64,000 nt of DNA from Diphasiastrum complanatum (GCA_029204225.1 CM055109.1:36280496-36344495), one strand, 5' to 3'. Counted from the first letter of the stretch, positions 44,210-56,959 are shown. Numbers and translations are program-made. Notes: a model not told the origin generated them from the sequence alone.

Positions 44210-45240
44210 ATTGACAAAGTATGTCATGATATCTCACAACATGAAAATAGTGTTAAGCTCATATTGTTACAACTCTGTCATGAATATGATGGTGATCTAT
44301 GGCAATTCCAGGCATCTCGATGTATAAATTCAAGATAGGTCTAAACCCCTATTCATTGTTTGTGACAAGGCCAATTGTAACCTTGTGATATCCATGCCTA
44401 TGTGCATCATTACATGGCTAGCCTCTTCAGTACTCCTAAACTAATGAAAATTGAGATCTGCATAATATGCTTCTAAATCCAATTTTGTACAATCAAAAGA
44501 GTACGTCATTGAGGTGAGGAATTCAAGGTGTTTTTGATCAATTCTTGTTTCTTCTTTGCTTTTGGATCTTTGTACGTAGGCCTTTGTTACAATCAAAATG
44601 CCTTCACGTCCAACCTTCCTAAAGATTCCTTCTACACTAAGGTCACTTGTTATCATCTCACCATATGTCATTGGCAAAGTATGTCATGATATCTTACAAT
44701 AGGAAAACAATGTTAAGCTCATATTGTTAGAACTCTGTAATAAATATGATGATGTTATCCATGCCTATGTGCATCATTACATGGCTAGCCTTTTTAGTAT
44801 TCCTAAACTTATGAAAACATCTGCTTCCGAATCCAATTTTGTACAATCGAAAGAGTACGTCATTCAGGAATTCAAGGTGTTTTTGATCAATTCTTAGTTC
44901 TTTTATGCTTTTGGATCTTTGTACATAGGCCTTTATTACAATCAAAATGCCTTCACATCCAAATGTCCAAAAGATTCCTTCTACATTAAGGTTGGACGAA
45001 AATCTGACGAACAAGAATGTTTCTCGAGTAATCCTCGAAATAAAGATGATATGTTCAGGAGGACGTTTCACATTTGAGGAAGGTGATATGTGATGCCACG
45101 CAAATGTCAAAAATTGAATACCAACATAAAAAATTCTTAAAGATTCCTTCTACACTGAGGTCACTTGTTATCATCTCACTATATTCATTGGCAAAGTATG
45201 TCAGGAAAACAAAGTTGAGCTCATATTGTCAAGGTGATCG
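44210..45240. repeat. Complex tandem repeat block, main period about 367 bp
   Basis: TCCATGCCTATGTGCATCAT begins at 44391 and again at 44758, with the following 230 bp conserved. AAAGATTCCTTCTACACT recurs near 44621 and 45139, with a changed form near 44969. A GACAAAGTATGTCATGATAT phrase recurs near 44213, 44672 and, shortened, 45191. Copies have been partly deleted and shuffled. The minus strand holds two related open frames (VEGIF...GILIV.KAYVQRSKS), which reflect the repeat rather than a gene I recognise. Confidence 0.75.
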
Positions 45241-45960
45241 GTTTAGGGGTAAGAAGCTAGTGTTACAAGGTCCAACAGTTATTTTCATAGTGCTAGCATG
45301 TGTTACAAGGTTATAAATTAGCCATTAATCAATAGGTCACAAATGTAACACTTGTACAAAAAAATTGTGCAGAAGATCGAGCACCTAGGTACAAGGAAAA
45401 ACTTTCTCATTTTCAGAAATTCTACGTGATTTTTTCTTGAAGTATTAAAACTATGTAAAAGCATCCTATATATTCAAAATCTAGTATTTTAAAATCTTGC
45501 ATATTGAAGCCAAAGCAAGCGCGAGCGAAACGGCTTGATCAATTTGCAATGAAGGTCGGATAGAGCCGACTTGGCAGGAGTAGCTACTGCTACTGACTGC
45601 GGTCTAATTCTCTTCCAAGCCCTAGATTGCTACTGCAGATCTCTTTTATAAATTAAACTTATAAACAACAGATAATGTTGAGTAATAACAACGGCAGAAA
45701 TTTATCTACTGATAGCATTCATTCCAATATTGTAGATCATACACATCACAAAATAGAGCATTGAGAAAATCACTTCTATATCAGAAACTGAATTTACAAT
45801 ATTCTCTTGAGCGTTGTTTGTTTCCCAGATCAGTGCGTTGGTGCAAGAAAGAAGTTCTTTTTCACGAATAGAAATGATAGCTACTGCTAATCAGTAAACT
45901 CACTTTATGTCCATTGCCTCCTTACTGATTGTCTTGCAATAATATATTCAGAGCAACATT
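45241..45960. other. No gene recognised
   Basis: Non-coding. 45600-45960 may be the outer part of an LTR related to 17912-18913, on the evidence of the neighbouring match only. Confidence 0.35.
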
Positions 45961-46335
45961 TCTGATTTAGAGAGATTGAACGATCTACAACTAATCTCAA
46001 ATTACAAGAACGGCGGATTAGACATGGTCTAATGCTCTTCTGCTGACAGCATCATATCAAGTCAGGAAGTTGTACTACATGGTATTGCTTGATCTTCCTG
46101 GTCCATTGGAGCGCAAAGAGTTTTGTGTCGCGAATAATTTGGTGTTGTGTCCTGTCGTTGGACCTTCTCCGTTCGCTCGTGCATTAGTTGCTTCTGCCCG
46201 TTGGACAATGCTTTCACGTTGCAGGTCTTTGCCTTTTGCTTAAAGACTCTTTTTAAGATTTTAAGGGCAGTGTCTTTTTTCAAGAGTAAGTGTCCCTTTT
46301 CTAAGGGATAGTGTTTCGCGAAAAACCCAACAGTA
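45961..46335 (-). repeat. LTR remnant related to 17912-18913
   Basis: The stretch ATCTACAACTAATC followed by AATTACAAGA and CGGATTAG at about 45980-46020 matches 18500-18545 with a few changes. The rest is weakly similar or unrelated. Confidence 0.5.
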
Positions 46336-46339
46336 CTCC

Positions 46340-46650
46340 TAAAAGGTTTTCAAGGCATTTTGGCAATAGTGTCACTTTTTTCCGAAAGGCGAAAAAGCGA
46401 CAATACGGCATAAACCATTTCTAAGGGCAGTGTCCCTTTTGTAAGGAGGCAAAAAACACGACTATAGGATAGTGTTCCTTTTCTAAAGGCAGATGTCGCT
46501 TTTTCTCGAAAAGGCAAAAAAGCCGACAGTAGGGCAGAAACTGGTTTCAAGGCATTTTGACGACAGTGTTGCTTTTTCCCGAAAGGCAAAAAACGCGACA
46601 GTAGGACAGAAACCATTTCTAAGGCAAACAAGAACCAGGTTGACGACAAG
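46340..46650 (-). repeat. LTR fragment, inverted copy of about 63530-63760
   Basis: Read on the minus strand it matches the plus-strand LTR near 63530-63760, including GGTTTCTG/CCTACTGTC and the AAAAAGCGACA phrases. It contains about three diverged internal copies of a unit of roughly 110 bp carrying GGCAAAAAACGCGACAGTAGGA. Confidence 0.75.
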
Positions 46651-46659
46651 AAAACATCT

Positions 46660-48637
46660 ATGGAGTCAACCATGCGCAAAATTCATGGCCATACCAAGGC
46701 CAGTATGACTGAAGGTATCATCTTACCATATTCTACTGAACTGATTGAAGTGCTGAACTATGGAGACCGCTCTTGTAGGATTATCGAAATTTAAAAAGTT
46801 CTCTGCTGAAACAATCCGAGACTACACCTATCGGGTCTATCATCTAGTGAGGGATTGTAATCCATCGATTCCTGAACAGATCGTCATGGCAAAATACTCT
46901 GTTGAACTGCCCAAAAGGATCAGATTTGGTATGGCAGAATTAGCATCCTATGCATCACCTGTACAACTTTGTAAGGATGTTGCCAAGATGGAAATCTCAC
47001 TCGGGAAGAAGGATTTTTTCTATCTAGATGGGGAATCAGAGGAACAAAGGTCGACAACGAGCAATGATCCAACAAGAATGGAACCCCATACAAGGCAACA
47101 AAGTGCAGCAAGGTCAAGCAGAACAAGTGCAGCGGAAGACCCAGAACCTTGCACTTTAAGCTACCAGCAAGCTTATGCTCGCTCTATTAAGTTTTTTGAA
47201 AAGGACGAATGTACCTTCTGCTTTGCAGATCATCCAAGTACCAGGTGTCCAATCAAGAATCCGCGCTTGTTAAAAGGACAAAATACAAAGCAACAGGCCT
47301 GTCGACAGCAAGATCCAGTGGTTCAACGGTCAGAAGCAGAATCAAGCCAACAAGGAGCTCACCAGAAGGGTGGATGTTAGATTGATCCATCTAAATCACG
47401 AGTTTCTTCAACAAACAGTGGCAAGGTAGAAGTTTTGGTTATATCCTCTTGCATGTCACCGAATTCAATGGAGGACCATAACAGCCTACCAGTCTATTTT
47501 GTGGAAGATCCTAAGGGGAATCTATTATCGGTGTATGCCTATCAACTTAGAGGTGATGGCATACTGCACTCAATTAGGTGCTATGGATGCGGAGGAAAAC
47601 ACCAACGTGCTGAATGTCCATACCGAGGAGATCCGTCAACGTTTGATCCCTCGTGTTCACAATGCGAAGTTAATCATCCATGCCAAGATTGCCCGATGAG
47701 AAATTCACAAATAGCCAAGAGGCATTTGGCCTATGTAGACCGACATGCACCTGTGGTAACACTTTCACCTCGAACGTACTACAAAAGAAAAATCTTAGTG
47801 CCACTGGGTTATGAAGCGAGTGACGAAGAAGAAAATCTGACAAAACTCCCAAGGTACGCAAAGATACCCTCGGGCAAACAAGTAGAACCATCACAGAAGA
47901 CAAAGATGGTAGAATTCATCAAGCCAACGATTGTTGAGGAAATCAAGACACGGACAACCGAGGAACTTCAGCAGATTCTGTCAGGGCTTTTTTCACACTC
48001 AATGCGAAGAATTCTTAGTGATGAATTACAAAGGGGACTAGCGTCAACACGACAACTTGAAGGCAATTCAGCACAAGATCCAAGAAAAAGTGCCATCACG
48101 CAGTCTTCAACGGGAAAGTGCAATGACCAAGAGAAGACTAAAGTTGATGATTGTCCCTCAACCAGCAAGATTCAACCAAAGTCTAATTATCCACAATTTC
48201 AACAGACCCCCAAATCAATGCCAATTCGGGGTATATCCATTCTTCAAAGGCCAAATCCAGGGAATCCAAGCCCAAAATGGCCAATTGTACAGCAAGAACT
48301 AGAACCTACAATGATAAAGCCTTGTCCTAAATCTATGATATTGATTGCTAAGGAAAGTCGTCAGGCTTATGTATACTTCGAATACCTGGACAGACAAGAG
48401 CATCAAGCAAACACGTCATATCCACATTATGATTTGGGGGAGTCTATGACATTGAAACCAGTTGCGCCGATCTATGAAGATCCATTATATCAGCAAGATT
48501 TATCTTGGGATCCTCCGATGGAATGCCTCGACTACCCAATTTTCAATGAACAAGGTTATCTGATATGGCCACCAGACCCTTATGTGTATTATTGGAAATA
48601 TGACAAGTCTAGGTTCTTGCTGATTGACAATCAATAA
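46660..48637 (+). pseudogene. Gag-only (non-autonomous) gypsy-type element ORF, one internal stop
   Basis: 46760-48637 is one reading frame of 626 codons broken only by a TAG at 47378-47380. The N-terminal part has a retroviral-type capsid segment (ETIRDYTYRVYHLV, PEQIVMAKYSVELPKRI) and a knuckle-like CTFCFADHPSTRCP. After the stop come two more Cys/His clusters (CYGCGGKHQRAECP and CSQCEVNHPCQDCP), a Pro/Gln/Ser-rich middle and a conserved aromatic C-terminus (SWDPPMECLDYP, WPPDPYVYYWKYD). An upstream piece in another frame (KASMTEGIILPYSTELIEVLNY, about 46697-46765) may be the true N-terminus, implying a frameshift. No protease, RT or integrase is present before the LTR at 48783. This fits terminal-repeat gag-only elements, which move using proteins of other elements. 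Confidence 0.7.
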
Positions 48638-48744
48638 AGCCTCAAGTTTTATGTAAGTGAATTCTATCCACGCTTTTCCTGAGGCACCCATGTCCCAGCA
48701 ATAAACGAACCGACAACAGCGCCCCTTCATGACAGTTGCAGCTT

Positions 48745-48764
48745 AGTGCCGAGGGACTGGCACT
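48745..48764. other. Hairpin 18 bp before the LTR
   Basis: AGTGCC and GGCACT pair around GAGGGACT. Same place and spacing as the hairpins at 21426-21445 and 57855-57874. Confidence 0.65.
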
Positions 48765-48782
48765 ACTTTGGGTCATGGACCC

Positions 48783-48930
48783 TGTTGTGGGTATTTCATG
48801 TATACAAATAAATAAGTGGGTCCCACCGCTTAAAATATTGTTGGCCAAGCCTTGCCTAGTGGGCCCCACCACAGTACAGTAGAATAATAAGTGCAAGGCA
48901 CTAGCATCCTGTGTGTATAAGCCAATGCGA
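48783..48930 (+). repeat. Truncated 3' LTR of the gag-only element
   Basis: Starts TGTTGTGGGTATTTC and matches the inverted LTR at 57836 leftward for about 150 bp, then breaks off where another LTR fragment begins. Confidence 0.8.
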
Positions 48931-49065
48931 ACTGTGCGACAAAACAGTTCAAAAAATGCAGATTGTGCGAAACATAGTTCAAAATGTACAGTCGCTAAAA
49001 ACAACAAAGGCAAAATTCTAAGGCTTTGAAAGATATAGAAACTCTTGGTTTCTTCACATATATAT
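48931..49065 (-). repeat. LTR fragment, inverted copy of about 63245-63390
   Basis: The minus strand matches the start of the plus-strand copia LTR at 63241, from GAAGAAACCAAGAGTTTC through CGAACTGTG-type phrases. One edge abuts the truncated gag-element LTR. Confidence 0.8.
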
Positions 49066-49096
49066 TTACTAAACAAAAAATTTCTCACACAAAAAA

Positions 49097-49585
49097 AAGT
49101 TCATCAATTTTTAAGAAGTAAGCATCCTTCATTATATCTCTGAAGTCGGTTTGATTTGAGAAAAGTTTCCAGTTCCATTCCTATACTGTGTTGGATTTCC
49201 CGAGCACTGAAAATAGGGACATATGTAAATGGACCTCGTAATAACCCTGGGAAAATTACTATCTTGAAAACTCACTACTTTTGAAAAAGACAAATTTCAA
49301 AAAATTTGCAGGCCTTTTTTCTTGAAGTATTGAGATAATGTGCATGCATTATGTTTTAAAAAAAAAATTCATCACATCAATTCTTGAGAAGTCAGCATCC
49401 TGCATTATATCTCTGGAGCCGGTTTCATTGAAAAGTTGTCAATTCCATTCCTATACTATGCTGGTTTTTCCGAGCACTGAAAATAGGGACCTTGGTAGAT
49501 GGACCTCGTAATAACCTTACAAATACTGGGATTCAGAAAACTCACTACTTTTGAGAATGACAAATTTTAGAATTTTTTTGCAGGC
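49097..49585. repeat. Tandem duplication with period about 273 bp
   Basis: AAGCATCCTTCATTATATCTCT (about 49120) recurs as CAGCATCCTGCATTATATCTCT (about 49393). CGAGCACTGAAAATAGGGAC and GGACCTCGTAATAACC recur at matching distances. Copies are about 80-85% alike by eye. Confidence 0.8.
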
Positions 49586-50812
<1,227 letters not shown>

Positions 50813-50964
50813 ATATCTTAGTGGACACTGACTACGCTACGAATTGGGTAGAAGCTAGAGCAATGAAAGAAGCTACTGCCAAAGTTACAGCCAAGTTTTT
50901 GGATGAAAATATTATCACCTGATTCGATTGTCCAATAGAGTTAGTGAGTGACAGAGGGAAAGAT
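50813..50964 (+). pseudogene. Ty3/gypsy integrase core fragment
   Basis: The frame reads YILVDTDYATNWVEARAM, then AKVTAKFLDENIIT, a stop, and FDCPIELVSDRG. This is the part of gypsy integrase that carries the first two catalytic Asp residues (VDTDY and SDRG). Only about 50 codons remain and an in-frame TGA interrupts them. The next sequence is a gag, so pol and gag are in reversed order, meaning two elements are joined here. Confidence 0.8.
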
Positions 50965-51192
50965 CTACACCGGATCCAGCTACTGTCAAAATCTCAGGTC
51001 AATCAGTGCAAGGAGTAGAAAGTTATCAAGAAAAAATCACCGTAAGGGGCCTGATTTTCAGCCAATCAGATTGATCAGTAACAAAACCACCACACCTTCC
51101 CAGATTAGTAGCTACAAAACAAGAGACAGAACCAGACCTAGTGCCAATGGATCCAATGGGTCAACCCGTACCTGTCGCTCCCTTGCAAGCAG

Positions 51193-52311
51193 TCCGGAGG
51201 GCACCTCGGGATGGAGATACCAAAATACGATGGATCATCAGATCCCATCTACTTCCTCCAGATCTACGAGCAAGCTTGTGAAATTTACGGCAATCGGACA
51301 TCTGTAGAGAAGTTGATGTTGTTCCCCCATGTCACTAGTAGCGGTGGCTCAAGATTGGTTTTTCAATCTATCAGAGGAAGAAAAATCCACCCGGAAAGCA
51401 GTTAAAGCGGCTCTCATCACGTGCTTTAAACCAAGGAAGTTCCTAGAAGACTCATTTCTCCTGTTCAGCAAGGTGAAAATGGAAAAAACAGAAAGGGTCA
51501 GAGACTATATTGAGCAGGTCAAACATCTACGATCCGAGTGCACTGCAGTCTTGACTCTCGATCATGCAGTGATCATGTGGTTCCTTGCAAGGTTACCACG
51601 TAGCATCAGGAGAGAACTGAAACAACAAGAGCAGTACACTACTCTACAAGAAGCTATGGAGGATGCCATCAGGGAAGAGAATGAGAGATCAGACGACGAA
51701 TATCTATCCCCCCATACTCTTACTCCCTCGATAGCTTTCACTCTATCCACATAACTGCTGTTGAAACAGATGACAAAATTACACAAACAGCAGATGGAGC
51801 AGTTATTGCACAATTTGATCAGAAAGTGAAAGCCTTACAAGGAACTGTAGCAACAATGCCAAATCTACCAGAACAAAACCAGCTACAGTATCCCTGACAC
51901 AAAAATGTATGGTGTTCAATATGCATGCAAAACCATACAACGACCGAGTGCCCAGTCCTAAAGCAAAATCTGAGACTGACCCATAGATTTTGTCGTTTGT
52001 GCAAAGCAACATCACACGATACAACATTTAGTCCATTTAACCCCCAGATTGTCCAACAGAAAAGGAGTCCTTATCAGACTTCTTATCCATATCGTCAAGG
52101 GGCACCAAATGCGGCACCGAGGTACGGCGCACCGAATAATCACCAGCATATGGCCTTACCTGCACCACCAGGGCCAGCCAATCAACAAGTGGCCCATGTA
52201 AACTTGACAGCAGTAGAACCAGAGATGCCAATACCACCTCAACCTAAGCAGCAGCAATGGTATGGGCCAGATGAACCATATATGGATCCTGCCATAAATG
52301 AATATTGCTGA
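51193..52311 (+). pseudogene. Ty3/gypsy gag with zinc knuckles
   Basis: The first piece (about 51209-51330, LGMEIPKYDGSSDPIYFL) is the start of a retrotransposon gag domain. A frameshift near 51335 leads to 51329-51754 with AQDWFFNLSEEEK, KAALITCFKPRKF and VRDYIEQVKHLRSECTAV, the standard gypsy capsid. A further shift leads to 51925-52311 with two Cys/His clusters, CSICMQNHTTTECP (its first half lies before 51925) and CRLCKATSHDTTF. A Pro/Gln-rich tail ends at the TGA at 52309-52311. The protease is missing; a copia LTR begins at once. Confidence 0.85.
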
Positions 52312-52918
52312 ATTCACACGTGTGGGACGCCCTACACATGTATTTTTTATCTCCTAAGCCCAATAATACCATAAAGATCAGACTAGCATTGGTTTTCAAT
52401 AGGAAAGCTAATCATACAAGCAATATTATTGTGTTACAAGCAAGATCTGTCAACAAAACATAAGACTAAGCATCATGAATGTCTCTACTCGGCTAGAGAG
52501 AGAAAATAGGAAGTACAAAACTCATGGAGAGAGAGAGGGCACAAAGAGCTTGTCTCCAAATTTGCATTACACACAAATTTCATCATTTTCTCAATGAGAG
52601 TACATCACATATATATAGATCCATGGACTCTCCTCCTACTTTGAGTTGAATTGGAGTTGTGGATCCACCTCTCAAGCTATCTAGACTTATTCAAGCCACC
52701 TCACTATGTCTAATTGTGCCACCTAGTCTTTTCATGCATTAAATGTGGCATGTAAAGTACAAATGGCAATTCCTATGGTAGCTCAGGTTTCTACTTCTAC
52801 CTACCTTGAATATTTTATTCTAAGAGGGGTCTTTACTAAGCCAAAAGAGCTCAATTCATCTTTGGCATTTTTAAGACCCCTACTCACAACATTAGATAGA
52901 CTTTTCAATATTTTGTCA
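52309..52918 (-). repeat. 3' LTR of a minus-strand copia element, about 0.61 kb
   Basis: The purine tract AGGAGGAG (minus strand, 52919-52926) is followed by TGACAAAATATTG, a normal LTR start. The left edge is approximate. The palindrome CACACGTGTG lies at 52315-52324, at the very end of the LTR. Confidence 0.7.
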
Positions 52919-52936
52919 CTCCTCCTAAAAATGTAT

Positions 52937-53478
52937 CTAATGTGGATCAAGCATTGATCTTGAGATAAGACCAAGATTAGACCTATGCTTTGAGAAGACA
53001 CTTTTGCAAAGTGACTTTGTGAGAAGATCAGCAATACATGAAGATGTGTCGACATGTTCTAAGTTGATCTCACCTCCAATGAGCTTTTCCCTTACAAAAT
53101 GGTGTGCCACTTCTATATGCTTGCTTCTTGCATGAAAAATATGATTTTTTGCAAGAGCTTGTGCCGATATGTTGTCACATTTGATCAAGGGAAGATCATC
53201 CTCTTTGATGCACTTTAGCTCCATGATTAACCTCTTGATCCAAAGCACCTCTTTAGTTGTTGTAGTGAGTGCTTTGTACTCGGCCTCACAAGATGATAGA
53301 GATATGGTATCTTGCTTCTTTGAAAGCCAAGACACAAGATTGCCTCCAAGAAAGATAGTATATGCATTAATGGACTTTCGATCCATTTTATCACTTGCAA
53401 AATTGGAATCTGAATAGCCAACAATGGTTAGATCTTCATTCTTGTACAAATACTGGAGGTTGGTCCATATAGACATCT
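52937..53478 (-). pseudogene. copia RNase H domain
   Basis: The frame contains GYSDSNFASDKMDRKS, KKQDTISLSSCEAEYKAL, a KCDNISAQALAKN segment and the C-terminal RSKHIEVAHHFVREKL. These are the RNase H features of the same copia lineage as 40226-40774. The RNase H frame is intact but the RT that should precede it is absent: at about 53479 the sequence switches to the RT of a different copia family. Confidence 0.88.
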
Positions 53479-54884
53479 TCATTCAACTCGCCGTGTAGGA
53501 AGGCGGTCTTTTCATCCACGATGTGGATCTTAAGACTGTACGTTGTTGCATAGGCAAATAATAAGCGTAAGGATGAATGATTTACGACTGGAAAAAAGGT
53601 TTCAGTATAGTCAACACCATACTTCTAAGAAAAACCTTTCGTCACCAATTTGGCCTTGTATTTGAATACGTTGCCATCAGGTCCATACTTGTACTTGAAA
53701 ACCAATTTGCACTTCATAGTCTTTTTGTCTACTGGTAATGCCTCCAGATTCCAAACGTTGTTCTGCTCCATAGAATTCATCTCATGTTCCATCGCTTTAA
53801 TCCACTTGTCCTTCTCTGGACAGTTGATAGCTTTCTCATATATTTGAGGTTCTCCTCCAAATCCACATAACTCCTCTGATATAGAGGCTGAACTATCAAG
53901 TACAAATCTGACAGGTGCTCTTCTTTCTCGCATGGATCTTCTAAGTCCGTAATTAGTTCGATGGCTTTGTCTTTGTCAAGCTTCTTGTGTTTGCTTATTG
54001 TTGAATATTGATGAGTAGTGGGTGTCCTGGTGGGTACAGGATCTGTGCCTAGCTACTCGTCGTCTGAATAGTCATTTTGTCCATCTGGCTTAAGCATCTT
54101 GCTCTGGGTGCTCAGGGTCCGCTCCCTCCGTAGAAGTTGGCAGGTCATAGTAGTCTCTCGTCAAAATTTTGTAGCCAACTAGATATCCGTCAGCCATTGT
54201 CTTTGACTCATCAAATCTGACATCTCTGACAATCTTGATTTGTCTTTTGTCAGGCATGTAGATCCTGTAGTATGATGAGTGAACATCATATCCTACTAGG
54301 AGTCCCTGCTCCACCTTTTCATCCAGGTTCTTTCTTTTCTGATCTGAAATGTGGGCATGTGTGACGCATCCAAAAATATGCACATGAGTCAGACTTGGTT
54401 TGTTGTCCCACCAAACCTTGTGTGGTGTGGTATGTGCAACACTGGATCTACATGTCCTATTCTGCAAATAGTTGGTTGTAGCTACTGCTTCAATCCATAA
54501 AATTTTGACGCCTTTGAATAGGCCATCATTGATTTCATTGTTTCCATGAGAGTGCGATTTCTCCTCTCTGCCACACCATTGTGTTGTGGTGTGTATGTTG
54601 CAGTCTTCAAGTGAAGTATGCCTCTACTAGTACAAAACTTAGCAAATCATTTGGAGATGTACTCTCCTCCTCTGTCTGTTCTCAGCTGCTTCACCTTCTT
54701 GTCAGTCCACTTCTCAACCCAATTCACGAACTTTGTAAATTTGTTCAGGCCTCCGATTTGTTGTGGATAAAATACACGACTGCAAACTTGCTTGAATTTG
54801 CAATGAAAGTGATGTAGTATTTTGAACCTCCTAGGGAGACCACATCAAACGGTGCATAGATGTCAGAGTGTACCTTCTGAGAAA
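53479..54884 (-). pseudogene. copia integrase and RT start, fused at both ends to other elements
   Basis: From 54884 the integrase begins in mid-domain (HSDIYAPFDVVSLGG, then FIANSSKFAVVYFIHNKSEA) and continues with broken frames to AERRNRTL-like sequence near 54560. Integrase C-terminal sequence follows at 54467-54090 (RKNLDEKVEQGLLVGYD, SSYYRIYMPDKRQIK). The hinge (RRAPVRF) and RT start (53933-53625) have WIKAMEHEMNSM, NVWNLEALPVDKKTMKCK and YKAKLVTKGFS. The RT continues to FLHGELNEDVYMDQ near 53490 and then jumps into RNase H of another copia lineage. The catalytic YVDD is missing. It belongs to the family of the plus-strand remnants at 1-1769 and 13853-16610. Confidence 0.85.
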
Positions 54885-56444
54885 ACCTATAAAGTTGTCT
54901 AGAGACAGATTGACTCCCTGGAATTAGCTCAGTCTTGTGGTCTACTGACCTAGACGGTGGTAAACCATGAGGTAATTCAGATGGAAAAACATCCCTAAAT
55001 TCATTTGTGATCTGTTCTTTCACTGCTTGTTCATGTTCTAAATTTAGTGAGTTAAGAATTGCTGAGAATTCACAACCATTTAGATTCATTTCAGGAACAT
55101 CCACAACTGAAATAGCACATATTGAAAAAACTTCATACTCTGAAACATCCAATGTTTCCATTTCATTAACTATAGAAATCTAATCCAACGGACGTACAAA
55201 ATTACTGCCAAATAACGTAACTACCTTATCACCCTCCTTGAAAGTGAGAACATGCTTTTCAAAATCAATCAACAGAGAAGACGATTTACTAAATAACCAC
55301 TCATAACCTAGGATTAAATCAGTACGGGCTAGATCTAAAACATGAAAATTAACTAATTCCGTGTGTCCTTGCATCAAAACTGGGAGCTTCAGGACTTTTA
55401 CGTTCCATGTCTCCAACTTTGCTCCTGAAACTAGATAAACTTTGTATCTATGATTTCTAGCTTTAGTTTTCAAGCTAAGTTTCTGCATAAGACGAGAATT
55501 AACAAAATTATGAGCTGAACCACTGTCCAATAGAATACTCACTTCTTGATCTTTAACTGTGCCAATTAAACAGAAGAGTTCATCAAGCAAGAAAGTAGTA
55601 TTGAGAGAACATTCACACTCACAATCGGTCAGGTTATTTTTCAAAGTCTTATCATTGCCTCCTGGGATCTCAATCATATGGGCAGACATTTTCTTCCTTT
55701 CTGGACAAAATTTCATCACATGTCCAGGTTTCTTACAGACAAAATATAAGTTCTCTTTCTTAGCCTTTTCTCGGGACATAGATTCCTTAAATCTCTTTCT
55801 CTTCGGCTTTCTAGGTTCTGATGTTGCTTGATCTAATTCGTCAAAATATTTCGCTTGGTTTGGATTGTGCTTCTTACCCTTCTTGGTCTTCAAAGTGGTT
55901 GGAATTTGCGCAAACTGCTTCTTACATGCCACCACTATGGAATCATATGCTTTCGCAGTCTGAAACGCATCCTCGAGGTTTTAAAGCACATTTTGCCTAC
56001 ATTTGTTCTGATAGTCGACTGACAAACTTAGGACAAACTGCCAAAGTGCCAACTTCGCATCAAATGATGGAACCCTATTCCATAGGTCCATGAATTTTTG
56101 GATATAAGAGTCTAAATTCTTTGTACCCATCCTGCAATTCACGAACTTCAGGTAGTATCAATGTCATCAGCAGTTACAAAAGCTTTCTTGAAAACTTTCG
56201 CAAACTCATCCCAAGTAGTTGTCTTCACCGGTAAGTCTCGCCACCACGATGAGGCTTTGCCGCGTAAAAACAGCACGATGCTTTCAATTTTCTTCTTATC
56301 AAGAACTCCGTGCAGATTGAAGTAACTACTCCACTTGGCCAGCCAGTCCTCGATGACTTCAGGTTTCTTCTCTTTCTTCTCCCCCTCATAAACCTCTGGT
56401 TGAAAACCAAGATTGGGTAAAGACATCAATTTCACTTGATTCAA
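54885..56444 (-). pseudogene. Ty3/gypsy gag, protease and start of RT, fused to copia integrase
   Basis: Gag begins near 56444 (MNQVKLMSLPNLGF) with the capsid core WLAKWSSYFNLHGVLD and FLRGKASSWWRDL. Frame breaks lie between 56148 and 55935. The frame 55935-55180 carries the CCHC knuckle CKKPGHVMKFCP (about 55745-55710), a retropepsin with ILLDSGSAHNFV (about 55541-55505) and the DLILGYEWL block (about 55320-55290). After the stop at 55180, 55161-54885 covers the linker and the first RT residues (FRDVFPSELPHGLPPSRSVDH, ELIPGSQSVSRQLYRF). At about 54885 the frame passes without a stop into copia integrase. The rest of gypsy pol is absent. Confidence 0.87.
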
Positions 56445-56946
56445 CTAAACCTCCAGTTGCTAATCTCTCATTTGATTATGATTATGGAGAAACCACCCAA
56501 CCAAGTAGAAGCATCCAATCAAACTCTAGAAGCCTCACCCCCAAGCCAAGGAACAAGAAACATGAATATAGAGTGAGAGCCTGGCAATGAATCCAAAATC
56601 ATGATGAGGAATAGGGCGAGTTTGGACCCAATATATAGAGCCAAAAGCAACCTGGGCACATAGCCATGCATAGCACTAAATTTTCTATACATAGATTCAC
56701 CTAGAATAGAGTCCTAAGCATGGACCAACTATTCATAGAATTGCTATTAATAACTCTACACATGCATACACTATCCCATGCCTTGTCTAAACTCCATTTA
56801 GTGTGTTTTGGGCCTCACAAGGATATTAGTTACTTTCGGGTCACGTCCAGTATGACGTGGCATTACTAACAGCTTGTTTCACTGGAGTACCGTGTACCCA
56901 AGACTTGGAGTATACTATATCCTATGTAGTGGTCATGGACATAACA
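56445..56946 (-). repeat. gypsy 3' LTR, probable
   Basis: The purine tract AAGAAGGGAAGAA (minus strand, 56947-56959) is followed by TGTTATGTCCATGACC, a normal LTR start. The LTR runs left toward the gag at 56444, so the 3' LTR of one element abuts the gag of another. No primer site is recognised. Confidence 0.55.
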
Positions 56947-56959
56947 TTCTTCCCTTCTT

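Noticed and set aside
44441-45110. Two related minus-strand frames that might be a transposase or host gene
   Set aside because: They come from the tandem repeat block and contain no motif I can name; the similarity between them reflects the repeat.
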